Assembly: GCF_006539985.1 (NCBI RefSeq)
Contig: NZ_BJOB01000011.1
Location: 1-64,000 of the forward strand
DNA from: Kurthia gibsonii
Lineage (GTDB): Bacteria > Bacillota > Bacilli > Bacillales_A > Planococcaceae
Reading direction: 5' to 3'
DNA length: 64,000 nucleotides
Shown in pieces: positions 8,360 through 17,117 of this stretch (position 1 is its first letter; each line of letters opens with the position of its first letter). A program made the translations under genes and the position numbers. Below the pieces are notes generated by a model. That model had not been told where the DNA came from and did no database searches. It saw only the letters and a list, made by a program, of their open reading frames with translations.

Positions 8360-9634
8360 ATGAAAAATAAACAAAAAACACTTTTATCCGCAAATGCTGT
8401 CTTACGCGGTGAGATTAAAGGTTTTAGACAGATTCTCCCCTTTTTAGGTCCTGCATTCATTGCGGCAGTTGCCTATATTGATCCAGGTAACTTTGCGACG
8501 AATATTACAGCAGGTTCTGAATATGGCTATCTACTCTTATGGGTCATTGTCGTTTCCAATTTAATGGCGGTATTGATTCAATCTTTATCAGCTAAACTGG
8601 GCATTGCGACAGGGCGTAACCTTCCTGAAGTCGCACGTGATAATTTTTCGAAAAAAACATCAATTATGCTCTGGATTCAAGCAGAAATTGTTATCATCGC
8701 AACTGATTTAGCCGAATTTATCGGTGCAGCTCTTGGACTTTACCTAGTATTTAAAATTCCTATGCTACCAGCTGCGCTTATAACTGCGGTGGCTGCTTTT
8801 GGTATTTTAGAGCTTCAAAGACGGGGTGTTCGTACGTTTGAAGCCATTGTCTCCGGTATGGTTATGATGGTTGTGATGGCTTTTGCCTTCCAAACATTTT
8901 TAGCTAATCCGAAACCAACGGAAGTATTATCAGGCATATTCCCCTCTTTTGATGGCGTTGGTTCCATCTTACTTGCTACAGGGATTTTAGGAGCGACGGT
9001 TATGCCACATGCCATCTACCTCCATTCTTCTCTAACACAAAGTCGTGTAATCGGGCGTTCTGAAGCAGAAAAGAAAAAGATTTTCAAATTTGAATTTTTC
9101 GATATTATCATTGCAATGGTCATCGCTGGTGCAATTAATATATCGATGTTAGTCATTGCGGCTGCTCTATTCCATAAGCGTGGAATGGATGTCAGCGATT
9201 TAGATGTTGCTTACCATGAACTCGGCTCATTAATCGGTCCTACAGCTGCAGTTTCATTCGGTCTAGGATTATTAATTGCTGGTTTAGCAAGTTCAGCTGT
9301 TGGTACGATGTCTGGTGATGTCGTTATGCAAGGATTTATTAATCGACGAATTCCACTCTACTTACGTCGTGCGATTACGATGGCTCCACCTATTCTCATT
9401 ATCGCACTCGGTTTAAATGCCACTGTTGCTTTAGTATGGAGTCAGGTAATCCTATCATTTGGTATCGCATTCGCTTTAATTCCACTCATTATTTTCACAA
9501 GTAACCCTAAAATCATGGGTGGTTTAGTGAATCGAAAATGGGTGACCTATACAAGTTGGGTAATTGCGGCTATTACGGTTGCTCTCAATCTATTCTTAAT
9601 TTACAGTTCGATTGTTGAATTGATTCAATCTTAA
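8360..9634 (+). CDS. mntH: Nramp-family Mn2+/H+ symporter
   Basis: A 424-residue integral membrane protein with about eleven helices. The two metal-binding signatures of Nramp transporters are intact: DPGN at residues 41-44 in helix 1 and MPH at residues 215-217 in helix 6. It imports manganese, and some iron, using the proton gradient. The ATG at 8360 is preceded by AAGGAG. An MntR-like site upstream and a terminator downstream make it a single-gene unit, next to the Fur-linked genes. Confidence 0.95.
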   Translation: MKNKQKTLLSANAVLRGEIKGFRQILPFLGPAFIAAVAYIDPGNFATNITAGSEYGYLLLWVIVVSNLMAVLIQSLSAKLGIATGRNLPEVARDNFSKKTSIMLWIQAEIVIIATDLAEFIGAALGLYLVFKIPMLPAALITAVAAFGILELQRRGVRTFEAIVSGMVMMVVMAFAFQTFLANPKPTEVLSGIFPSFDGVGSILLATGILGATVMPHAIYLHSSLTQSRVIGRSEAEKKKIFKFEFFDIIIAMVIAGAINISMLVIAAALFHKRGMDVSDLDVAYHELGSLIGPTAAVSFGLGLLIAGLASSAVGTMSGDVVMQGFINRRIPLYLRRAITMAPPILIIALGLNATVALVWSQVILSFGIAFALIPLIIFTSNPKIMGGLVNRKWVTYTSWVIAAITVALNLFLIYSSIVELIQS

Positions 9635-9639
9635 TACGT

Positions 9640-9680
9640 AAAAAAGATCTTTTTCTCTAATAGAGTGAAAGATCTTTTTC
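9640..9680 (+). terminator. Terminator after mntH
   Basis: Two copies of AAAGATCTTT arranged around TCTAATAGAGT form a long A/T-rich stem with a T tail. Confidence 0.7.
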
Positions 9681-9844
9681 ATTTCAAAATTCTAGATTAT
9701 TCTATCATTATATACCTAAAACAGATGATTTGATTATTCTTCATCACTTTATGGAATTAATATGGGTATAAATAAGAAGAAATCTAAAAATTTATGCTTC
9801 ATTTTTTTTACTTTATGTTACAATTAATAGTAAGAGGTGATGAG

Positions 9845-10039
9845 ATGGTTATATGGATTCTTATTTTAGCAGTCATCGATTTAATTGTATGGGGGTTCGC
9901 TTGGAGAGAGCTAGTGCTTTATGGTCGTCGTCGTATGGAAAAAACACCACGTCGTTTAGTCATATTATTCATACTTGGTATTGTTGTGACGATTGCTTTA
10001 GTTATTACATTAATTCAATTGCTGAGAATATTAAATTAA
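9845..10039 (+). CDS. Small two-helix membrane protein, unknown
   Basis: A 64-residue protein starting MVIWILILAVIDLIVWG. Two hydrophobic helices (about residues 2-18 and 39-60) flank a basic cytoplasmic loop containing YGRRRMEKTPRR. The ATG at 9845 has an AGAGGTGATGAG site; the open frame reaches back to 9794 without one. A shorter overlapping open frame in another phase is a shadow. No family recognised. Confidence 0.6.
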   Translation: MVIWILILAVIDLIVWGFAWRELVLYGRRRMEKTPRRLVILFILGIVVTIALVITLIQLLRILN

Positions 10040-10081
10040 AATAGGTGGCATTTCAAATGAAAAGAAAAGCACACAAAATAG

Positions 10082-10133
10082 AATGAGGACAAGGTATATG
10101 AATTACATAACCTGTCCTCATTTTTTATTTTTT
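10082..10133 (+). terminator. Terminator after the 9845-10039 gene
   Basis: Stem AATGAGGACAAGG (10082-10094) pairs with CCTGTCCTCATT (10111-10122), followed by TTTTATTTTTT. Confidence 0.85.
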
Positions 10134-10158
10134 AAATTGTTTCACATGGAACAATTTG

Positions 10159-11115
10159 TTAAAGTGTTTTACCTACTGTTGTGACTGCGTTAAAGAATAA
10201 ATCGATAAAGTCGTCACGATTTACTGTGTGTAATACATGAACATTGGGTTCTTTCCCTGTCTTCTTTGCGAAATCAACCAAGGTTGCTCCTTGTGTTAGT
10301 GAGCCATTCAACTCCACTTCGACAAAGTAATCATCACCTTTAAATAACTCCGGTTCAACTAGACACGCAACTGCGCACACATCATGCACACGAATTTGTT
10401 CTTCAAATCCTGGTGGGTTAAACGGTGTTTGAGATTGTGTAAATGTATAGAAGTTCATCATATCTGCTACTTTTTCAGCGAATGGTGTACCTAGATTGCG
10501 TAAACGTGTCATTTCATCGCGTGTAATGTATGCTTTATGTGTTACATCTAAACCGCTCATAATAATTGGAACACCTGAACGGAATACTAATTCCACTGCA
10601 TGCGGGTCAACATATGCATTGAATTCAGCTACTGTTGACATATTACCTCCAACTGCTGCTCCGCCCATCCAAGAAATCTGTTTAATGAATGGTTTCACTT
10701 CTGGATGTGCAAATAATAAAGCAGCCACATTCGTTAATGGACCTGTTGCAACAATCGTAATTGGCTCTTCAGCGTTCATTAAAATATCGTACATCGCTTG
10801 AATCGCTGTACGGTCACTTGCTTGTAAAACAGGGTCTGCCCATTTTACATTACCAAGTCCACCTTCACCATGGATATCTTCTGCTACCTCTTGTTTACGG
10901 AACATGGGTTGCTCGATTCCTTTTGCAACTTCTACTTCTTTTTGAATGTATGTTAGGAAACTTAATGTGTTATAAGTTGTTTTATCAATTGTTAAGTTAC
11001 CAGCCTCAACTGTTATTAATTGAATATCTAGTTCTGGACGTGCATATGCTAATGTCAGCATCATTGTGTCGTCGATACCTGGGTCACAGTCAATGATTAC
11101 AGGGATTTTATTCAT
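10159..11115 (-). CDS. Inosine/uridine-preferring nucleoside hydrolase
   Basis: A 318-residue enzyme of the nucleoside hydrolase family, which cleaves ribonucleosides to base and ribose. The calcium site motif DCDPGIDDT is at residues 9-17. The conserved WMGGA and NAYVDPHAVELVF blocks follow at about 150 and 166, and HDVCAV near 243 supplies the last aspartate. Specificity (pyrimidine, purine or mixed) cannot be read from sequence alone. It lies 46 bases downstream of a GNAT gene on the same strand and may be the third gene of the operon starting at 12967. Confidence 0.9.
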   Translation of the reverse strand: MNKIPVIIDCDPGIDDTMMLTLAYARPELDIQLITVEAGNLTIDKTTYNTLSFLTYIQKEVEVAKGIEQPMFRKQEVAEDIHGEGGLGNVKWADPVLQASDRTAIQAMYDILMNAEEPITIVATGPLTNVAALLFAHPEVKPFIKQISWMGGAAVGGNMSTVAEFNAYVDPHAVELVFRSGVPIIMSGLDVTHKAYITRDEMTRLRNLGTPFAEKVADMMNFYTFTQSQTPFNPPGFEEQIRVHDVCAVACLVEPELFKGDDYFVEVELNGSLTQGATLVDFAKKTGKEPNVHVLHTVNRDDFIDLFFNAVTTVGKTL

Positions 11116-11161
11116 GTGTAGATAATACTCCTTATATAATAGTTATCTTATTATATACTTT

Positions 11162-11842
11162 TTATTTCTCATACACTACATACCATTCATCATTTTCTTC
11201 GTACATTTTTGTCCCTACAAATCCATTTTTCAATAATTTTTGTTGACCTTCTGTATCACGCATGACAATCGTCTCTTTTTTTACATATGTTGGATTTGGA
11301 GTGCGTAAATCTTTGAAAAATACATAGCGTAATTTATCTACATATTTAATTTTCAAGGCTTTTACAACTAGACCTTGAGAAAATTTATCTTTTAAACTTG
11401 GAATATTGTATGGTTGAACTGTTGAACATACATAGTCATAACGTGTTTGATCGATTCGTTCCATCGACCATTGCGCCATTTTCTTTTGTAGACCATATCC
11501 TCTATATTCTGGTGCTACATTTGAAATCTCTTGATAAAGTACGCGATGGAATTGATCTTCTGGAACACCACAATCATATCCTAGATGTTCTTCTTCTATT
11601 GGTGGATTTAATAGTGCGCGGAAGCCAATCATTTCCTCCTCTACGAAAACACCAATCATCATCTTTTCATCTTGTAAAATCGCTTCAAATTCTTCTGTCA
11701 TTAATGGTTGAAGGACACTTCGAACAGGCAATGCTTCATATACACGTTGCTGAAGTGCTTCGATTGCCTGTAGGTCATCCATTGTTAAATAACGAACAGC
11801 AAAAGGTGTTTCTCCTAAGTGACCTGTTAAAAAATATGTCAT
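11162..11842 (-). CDS. GNAT-family N-acetyltransferase
   Basis: A 226-residue protein with a GNAT acetyl-CoA fold. The VAPEYRGYGLQKKM segment (about residues 108-121) matches motif A with the R/Q-x-x-G-x-G/A pyrophosphate loop in the variant form RGYGLQ. Residues 180-226 form an extra C-terminal piece. The substrate is unknown. It starts 12 bases after the enolase-superfamily gene with an AAGGGG site, so the two are almost certainly cotranscribed, and it may modify the same amino acid or dipeptide compound. Confidence 0.8.
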   Translation of the reverse strand: MTYFLTGHLGETPFAVRYLTMDDLQAIEALQQRVYEALPVRSVLQPLMTEEFEAILQDEKMMIGVFVEEEMIGFRALLNPPIEEEHLGYDCGVPEDQFHRVLYQEISNVAPEYRGYGLQKKMAQWSMERIDQTRYDYVCSTVQPYNIPSLKDKFSQGLVVKALKIKYVDKLRYVFFKDLRTPNPTYVKKETIVMRDTEGQQKLLKNGFVGTKMYEENDEWYVVYEK

Positions 11843-11854
11843 ATCTGTTACCCC

Positions 11855-12967
11855 TTACCCTGTAATCTTCTCTGAAAATGCTGTTAATTCGTGAAGAACT
11901 GCTTCGTCAACATCTACACCAAGTCCAGGTTTTTCATTCAATTGAATGAATGGAATATCATACTTCAAGTTTCCGATATCCTTTGAAAATTTAATTGGTC
12001 CTGTTAATTCAACACTACCCATAATTTTTTTCGAGAATGCTACGTGGAATCCAGCAGCTGAACCAACAGATGATTCAACCATTGAACCAATTTGACATTC
12101 GATTCCAGCCATTTCAGCCATTACAGCTAATTTCATCGCTGGATAAATTCCACCACATTTCATCAGTTTGATATTTGCTTTATCTGCTGCACGTTTTGCG
12201 ATGACTTCACGCATATCACGCTCGCTACGTAAACCTTCATCAATCATCAATGTAATATCGGATTTCGCCTTAATCTCAACTAAACCGTCAATATCATTAT
12301 CTTCTACAGGTTGTTCTAACCAATCGATATTTAAATCTTTCATACCACGAAGTGCTTTTAATGTCGTTGCTGCATTACCCCACCCTTGGTTAACGTCAAC
12401 ACGAATGGCGATATCTTGTCCTACGCGTTCACGTACTGCCTTGATACGTGCCACATCTTTTGCTACTTCTGTTCCGACCTTCATTTTAAACGATGTATAG
12501 CCAAGTTCCATCTTCTGTGCTGCTTCCTCAGCCATTTTTTCGGGTTCGCCGATTGATAATACATGTGTAATTGGGAATTTCTCGTGATAACGGCCACCTA
12601 ATAATTGATACACAGGTACATTCATCGACTTCCCTGCAATATCAAAACAAGCAATATCAATTGCTGCTTTGGCTGCTGGTGCTGGTTTTACAACATGATT
12701 CATCACATCATGTAACTTCTCAAATTGACGTGGATCTAAACCGATTACGGCTGGTGCTAAATGATTTTTTAAAACTTGGAATGTACTTTCCCACGTTTCC
12801 CCTGTAATATGTTCATCTGGAACTGCTTCACCATATCCGACAACCCCATCATCTGTCGTCATTTTCACGATAATCGATTGGATTGAATCATATGTCGCAT
12901 AGCTAATGATAAATGGATCGATTAATGGTAAGTTAATAGCAAATAGCTCAATTTCTTTAATTTTCAT
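11855..12967 (-). CDS. Enolase-superfamily enzyme, muconate-lactonizing/dipeptide-epimerase subgroup
   Basis: A 370-residue TIM-barrel enzyme. Catalytic elements of the MLE subgroup are visible: KMK at K161/K163, metal ligands D191 (DVNQGW), E218 (WLEQP) and D243 (MIDEG), and the second lysine K267 (NIKLMKCGG). Such enzymes abstract an alpha proton from a carboxylate. The C-terminal region has VELTGPIKF where L-Ala-D/L-Glu epimerases carry an Asp-x-Asp substrate motif, so a standard dipeptide epimerase is doubtful. It is transcribed divergently from a regulator at 13046 and is followed by a GNAT gene. Confidence 0.8.
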   Translation of the reverse strand: MKIKEIELFAINLPLIDPFIISYATYDSIQSIIVKMTTDDGVVGYGEAVPDEHITGETWESTFQVLKNHLAPAVIGLDPRQFEKLHDVMNHVVKPAPAAKAAIDIACFDIAGKSMNVPVYQLLGGRYHEKFPITHVLSIGEPEKMAEEAAQKMELGYTSFKMKVGTEVAKDVARIKAVRERVGQDIAIRVDVNQGWGNAATTLKALRGMKDLNIDWLEQPVEDNDIDGLVEIKAKSDITLMIDEGLRSERDMREVIAKRAADKANIKLMKCGGIYPAMKLAVMAEMAGIECQIGSMVESSVGSAAGFHVAFSKKIMGSVELTGPIKFSKDIGNLKYDIPFIQLNEKPGLGVDVDEAVLHELTAFSEKITG

Positions 12968-12993
12968 AGATAAAAAAACTCCTTTATAATAAA

Positions 12994-13019
12994 TGTCGTT
13001 TAGTTGTCGTTAAATAACG
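12994..13019. promoter_or_regulatory. Candidate operator between enolase-family gene and regulator
   Basis: The 78-base divergent region contains a direct repeat TGTCGTT (12994-13000 and 13005-13011); the second copy runs into an inverted repeat CGTTAAATAACG (13008-13019). The position suits binding by the adjacent HTH regulator to control both genes. Confidence 0.4.
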
Positions 13020-13045
13020 AAAATAAAAAGCAAAGGAAGATGACC

Positions 13046-14263
13046 ATGCACATTCGAATGGCATTAATCAGCTCACAAGCTTATCAAAAATACATTTCTA
13101 GTATCGCACAAAAAATAGCGGATATCCAACTAGATTTTTATGTGTATGAAGAACCGGAACAAGCAACACAATTACTACATGAATTACAACCATGTGATGC
13201 CCTTATTATTGGTGGCTTTTTACCGTATTTAGAAGTGAAACCTTTGTTGCCTTCACTTCGTATTCCTTATACGCATTTTATACAAGATGAGGCTACCATC
13301 TCTACTACATTATTAGCTGCTATAACCAAATACCATATTCCGCTCAATCAAATCTCCATTGATGTGATTGAACCAACATTCGTTACGTCTATTTTACAAG
13401 ATATTCATCAGCTTGATACTCCTCCATATATTCATGATGCCACACAAGTAGACGTGGAACAACGTCATCGAACATTATACGATGAAGGGCATGTCCAACT
13501 GATTATTACTAGCGTCCACCAATTATATGAAAAGTTAAAAGCAGATGGTTATCCTGTTATGCGTATGCAAGAATCGACTTCTGCAACCATTCAAAAGTTA
13601 GAAAAAATGCGTGATTCTGTTCTTTTGCAAAAATCAAATGCCAACCGTATGACAGCAGGTGTCTTAAAAATTCATCCAGAAGATGAGGCTGCTTTCATTC
13701 ATTTTATGCAAGCCATACATGCAAATTATACAAGGCACAATACACATCGCCTAGAATTATATACAACAATTGGTCACTTAGAACAACTTCTACACAATGA
13801 AAAACAGTTAAAAGCCTGTCTCGCCTATTTTAAAAAACCGTATCAAATGGGTTTCGGCTATGGTGAGTCGATTTCAGAAGCACTTCAGCATGCAGAGGAT
13901 GCTCTTCAATTTACAAAAACCGACGAAATCTACATTCTTGATGAATATAGTCGTTTATTAGGCCCTTATCCAACTCATCAAACGATTTTGCCACTCAAAT
14001 TTGATAGTGAGAAGCAAAAAGAAATGGCTGAACGTACAAAATTAAGTGTACTCAGTCTTTCAAAAATGAGTTCATTCATTGAGGAACGCCATACAAAACA
14101 CTTTACTGCTCAAGATGTTGCAGATCATCTACACGTAACAAGACGAACTGCTGAACGCATGATTAAAAAACTATTAGAACATGGTTATTTAGCAATTATT
14201 TCTTCTGAAATGACATACAAAAAAGGTAGACCACGTGCAGTCTACACTTGGATTGACTCTTAA
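13046..14263 (+). CDS. HTH transcriptional regulator with N-terminal sensor domain
   Basis: A 405-residue protein. Residues 1-150 look like an alpha/beta ligand-sensing fold (LQPCDALIIGGFLPYLE) reminiscent of PrpR-N-type domains. The middle contains a helical linker (about 165-200) and a further alpha/beta domain (about 205-310). Residues 340-400 form a winged helix (FTAQDVADHLHVTRRTAERM). The ATG at 13046 has AAAGGA eight bases upstream; earlier in-frame starts lack a site. It faces the enolase-superfamily operon and precedes the NhaC gene, so it probably controls one or both. I cannot name the subfamily. Confidence 0.7.
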   Translation: MHIRMALISSQAYQKYISSIAQKIADIQLDFYVYEEPEQATQLLHELQPCDALIIGGFLPYLEVKPLLPSLRIPYTHFIQDEATISTTLLAAITKYHIPLNQISIDVIEPTFVTSILQDIHQLDTPPYIHDATQVDVEQRHRTLYDEGHVQLIITSVHQLYEKLKADGYPVMRMQESTSATIQKLEKMRDSVLLQKSNANRMTAGVLKIHPEDEAAFIHFMQAIHANYTRHNTHRLELYTTIGHLEQLLHNEKQLKACLAYFKKPYQMGFGYGESISEALQHAEDALQFTKTDEIYILDEYSRLLGPYPTHQTILPLKFDSEKQKEMAERTKLSVLSLSKMSSFIEERHTKHFTAQDVADHLHVTRRTAERMIKKLLEHGYLAIISSEMTYKKGRPRAVYTWIDS

Positions 14264-14268
14264 TACTG

Positions 14269-14308
14269 GAAAAGCAAATCGCCAATAAGTGACGATTTGC
14301 TTTTTTTA
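14269..14308. terminator. Bidirectional terminator between regulator and nhaC
   Basis: Arms AAAGCAAATCG (14271-14281) and CGATTTGCTTT (14293-14303) with T tract on the plus side and a short one on the minus side, serving two converging genes. Confidence 0.85.
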
Positions 14309-14311
14309 CAT

Positions 14312-15751
14312 TTATAATGCACTTGGTTCTAATGCTTTTTCTTCTTCAATTTCTTTTTGTTTTGCTTCTTCTAATTCTTCAGGTGTTAATTTAACAATCG
14401 CAAAACCTACATAAGCATAAATAATCGAAATAATTGGTACAACAAAATTTAAAATAGCATATGGCGCATACTCAAATGCACTTACACCTAACGTTGCAAA
14501 AATGAATACACCACATGTATTCCACGGGAAGAATACAGATGTTAAAGTACCACCATCTTCTAACGCGCGTGATAAGTTTTTAGAATGTAACCCTCGATCT
14601 CGGTAAGCTTTTACAAACATACGCGATGGTACGACAATTGAGATATATTGTTCAGAACAAGTCGCATTTGTAAAAATACAGGCTGTAATCGTAGATGCTA
14701 CTAGACTACCTGTTGATTTTGCCCATTTCATAATGACTTGAATTAATGATTTCAACATACCTGAGTACTCTAAAATACCACCAAATGTCATCGCGATAAT
14801 CGTCATTGATACTGTACCCATCATGCCATCTAATCCGCCTTGATTGAATAGTTTATCAACTAATTCATTACCTGATTCTAAAACAAAACCACTTTGTAAT
14901 GTTTCAAGTGCAAATTTTGTTGAACCGCCTTGAACCGTAATCTGTAATAAGAAACCCATTACAATCCCTGCAAGTAATGCCGGAATAGCTGGAATTTTCT
15001 TGGCTACCATGAAAATAACTGCTACAGGCACAATTAATAACCACGGTGAGATATAAAACGTCTCTTGTAAGACACGTAATGTCGTTAAAATACTTTCAGA
15101 GTTCATATTCACATCTGCAAATTTACGACCTAAAATACCGAAAATAATTAATGAAATAATTAATCCTGGAATCGTCGTATAGAGCATGTGACGAATATGA
15201 TCGAATAATTGTGTACCTGTTAAACCAGAAGCTAAATTTGTTGTATCTGATAATGGTGACATCTTATCACCGAAATAAGCGCCTGAAATAACTGCTCCAG
15301 CAATCATTGGTGCAGGAATCCCCATACTTAGTCCAATCCCCATACCAGCAACCCCCACAGTTGCCATTGTAGACCATGAACTACCGATTGCTAGTGCTAC
15401 AATCGCACATAATAATAGAATTGTTACTAAGAACCATGCAGGTGAGATTAATTTCAAACCATAAAAAATCATCGTCGCAACGACACCGCCACCAACCCAT
15501 GCGCCAATTGTAAAACCAACAAGCATGATGATGACAACCGCTGGGAGTGCTAATTTAATCCCCTTATACATCATCTCTTCTACTTCTAACCATTTAAAAC
15601 CATGAGCAATCGCCACAATCGCTGCTGTTACTGTACCAATAACAAGTGGTACGTGCGGGCTTGTCCCCAAAACAGCAACCGCTACAGCCATCGATGTAAT
15701 CATGACAAAGAACGTTAAAATCGTCCATCTTGCTTTAATTTCTCTTTTCAT
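14312..15751 (-). CDS. NhaC-family Na+/H+ (or exchange) antiporter
   Basis: A 479-residue membrane protein with about twelve helices. The motifs GSSWSTMATVG and GAYFGDKMSPLSDTTNLA are typical of the NhaC family, which includes both sodium/proton antiporters and substrate exchangers such as malate/lactate MleN. The start is the ATG at 15751, nine bases after AAAGGGG; the ATG at 15760 is too close to that site and the frame to 15790 has none. It lies between the regulator at 13046 and an M20 amidohydrolase, so a role in moving an organic acid for the local pathway is possible. Confidence 0.85.
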   Translation of the reverse strand: MKREIKARWTILTFFVMITSMAVAVAVLGTSPHVPLVIGTVTAAIVAIAHGFKWLEVEEMMYKGIKLALPAVVIIMLVGFTIGAWVGGGVVATMIFYGLKLISPAWFLVTILLLCAIVALAIGSSWSTMATVGVAGMGIGLSMGIPAPMIAGAVISGAYFGDKMSPLSDTTNLASGLTGTQLFDHIRHMLYTTIPGLIISLIIFGILGRKFADVNMNSESILTTLRVLQETFYISPWLLIVPVAVIFMVAKKIPAIPALLAGIVMGFLLQITVQGGSTKFALETLQSGFVLESGNELVDKLFNQGGLDGMMGTVSMTIIAMTFGGILEYSGMLKSLIQVIMKWAKSTGSLVASTITACIFTNATCSEQYISIVVPSRMFVKAYRDRGLHSKNLSRALEDGGTLTSVFFPWNTCGVFIFATLGVSAFEYAPYAILNFVVPIISIIYAYVGFAIVKLTPEELEEAKQKEIEEEKALEPSAL

Positions 15752-15944
15752 CCATCTCATCCCCTTTATCTGTCTGAAAAATGAAAACATTCACTAGAAT
15801 TAAGAATATCCGTTGAGTGGAAAGAGGTCAATGCAAAATTTTTGCACCAAAGCAGAAAGAAAACGATTACATAGACAGTATTTTTATTTGTAATAGCTAA
15901 ACAATACAAATACAATAAAACGAATAAAAATTTATTAAAATGTA

Positions 15945-15977
15945 TAAAAAACCACTTAATCAATTTGATTAAGTGGT
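15945..15977 (-). terminator. Terminator after the M20 amidohydrolase
   Basis: Perfect stem CCACTTAATCA / TGATTAAGTGG followed on the minus strand by TTTTTT. Confidence 0.85.
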
Positions 15978-15988
15978 CGAAATGTATT

Positions 15989-17098
15989 TTATTTTCGTGG
16001 TGTTTTCTTTAATAATGTAGCCAATACTTTTGACGCATCTACTAGAGCCTGTTGGTCAAATGTCATATGTGGGTGATGTAAACCAGGTGCTAAATCCGCT
16101 CCTACACCTAACATCGCAGCCTTTAGCTCTGGCTTCTTCACTGTATAAAAATGAAAATCATCCGCTCCCGGTGTATGGATTGCTTCTGTGCAAAATTCTT
16201 CACCTAGCGTTTCAACAATTGCTTCTTTTGCCATCTGTGCCGCTTCTTCAGAAACTTCTGCTCCTGGCGTATAATCATAAAAGCGCCACTCTAAATCGAT
16301 GTCAAACTGTTGTTGAATAGCTTGCAACCCTTTATGAATAGCTGTTTTCATATCATCTAATAAAGCATTACTTTGCGCACGCAGATCCATCGCAAACGTC
16401 GCACTCCCTGGAATAATATTCGTACTTCCACCATCAGCAACTACTTTGGTTAATTTCACTGAATGTGGTTCGAACGGTGAAAAGTGCAAACTATTTAGCA
16501 TTTGATGAACAGCCATGACAACATCCAGTGCATTTTTGCCTTGATGTGGTCGAGCACCATGTGCATCAATACCTTTGATGCTTCCCTCTAAGAAATACGC
16601 TGCACCATGATGAATCGCTGGCGCAATTTTACCAAGTGGTAATTCTTCAATTGGACGTAGATGAACACCGAATAAATGAGATACACCGTCAACAGCCCCA
16701 TGTTCATAAGCTGCAACAGCCCCATTCCCTAGTTCCTCTGCAGGTTGGAAAATGAAACGAACGCGATGTGTTAATGGCTCATTTCGCAAACGAAGTAATG
16801 CTCCTAACACCATTGTTATATTCGCATCGTGCCCACATGAATGATTCGCGCGCCATACACCATCTACTTCTTGCCACAAGGCATCGATATCTGCACGAAC
16901 AGCGATAATTTCATCTCCTGTACCAATTTCTGCAACTAAACCTGGAATATCACCGAATAAGCGATACTCCACTTGTAGTTCTTCCATAATCGAAGCTAAT
17001 GTTTTTGTTGTTTCATACTCTTTCCAGCTTACTTCTGGATGTTCATGAAAATGACGAAACCAATCGTAAATCTGTTGTTCTACTGTCAATTCTGTCAT
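15989..17098 (-). CDS. M20-family amidohydrolase (AmhX-like)
   Basis: A 369-residue metallohydrolase. Metal and catalytic elements include RADIDALWQEVDG, HSCGHDANITM and QPAEELGNG, plus the lid-domain DAHGARPHQGK segment and the C-terminal GADDFHF. The DALWQEVDG and NHSCGHDA wording resembles Bacillus AmhX, whose substrate class is amide-linked amino acids. The start is the ATG at 17098 (site GAGGTGCGGG); a GTG nine bases earlier is less likely. It begins 19 bases after mprF ends, so mprF transcription may run into it. Confidence 0.85.
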   Translation of the reverse strand: MTELTVEQQIYDWFRHFHEHPEVSWKEYETTKTLASIMEELQVEYRLFGDIPGLVAEIGTGDEIIAVRADIDALWQEVDGVWRANHSCGHDANITMVLGALLRLRNEPLTHRVRFIFQPAEELGNGAVAAYEHGAVDGVSHLFGVHLRPIEELPLGKIAPAIHHGAAYFLEGSIKGIDAHGARPHQGKNALDVVMAVHQMLNSLHFSPFEPHSVKLTKVVADGGSTNIIPGSATFAMDLRAQSNALLDDMKTAIHKGLQAIQQQFDIDLEWRFYDYTPGAEVSEEAAQMAKEAIVETLGEEFCTEAIHTPGADDFHFYTVKKPELKAAMLGVGADLAPGLHHPHMTFDQQALVDASKVLATLLKKTPRK

Positions 17099-17117
17099 AA
17101 CCCGCACCTCATTAAAA

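Noticed and set aside
12168-12500. 110-codon plus-strand open frame inside the enolase-family gene
   Set aside because: No ribosome binding site; composition typical of an antisense shadow of a strongly coding region.
15766-15963. 65-codon minus-strand frame before nhaC
   Set aside because: Overlaps the nhaC ribosome binding site region; its start overlaps the terminator of the M20 gene and has no Shine-Dalgarno sequence.
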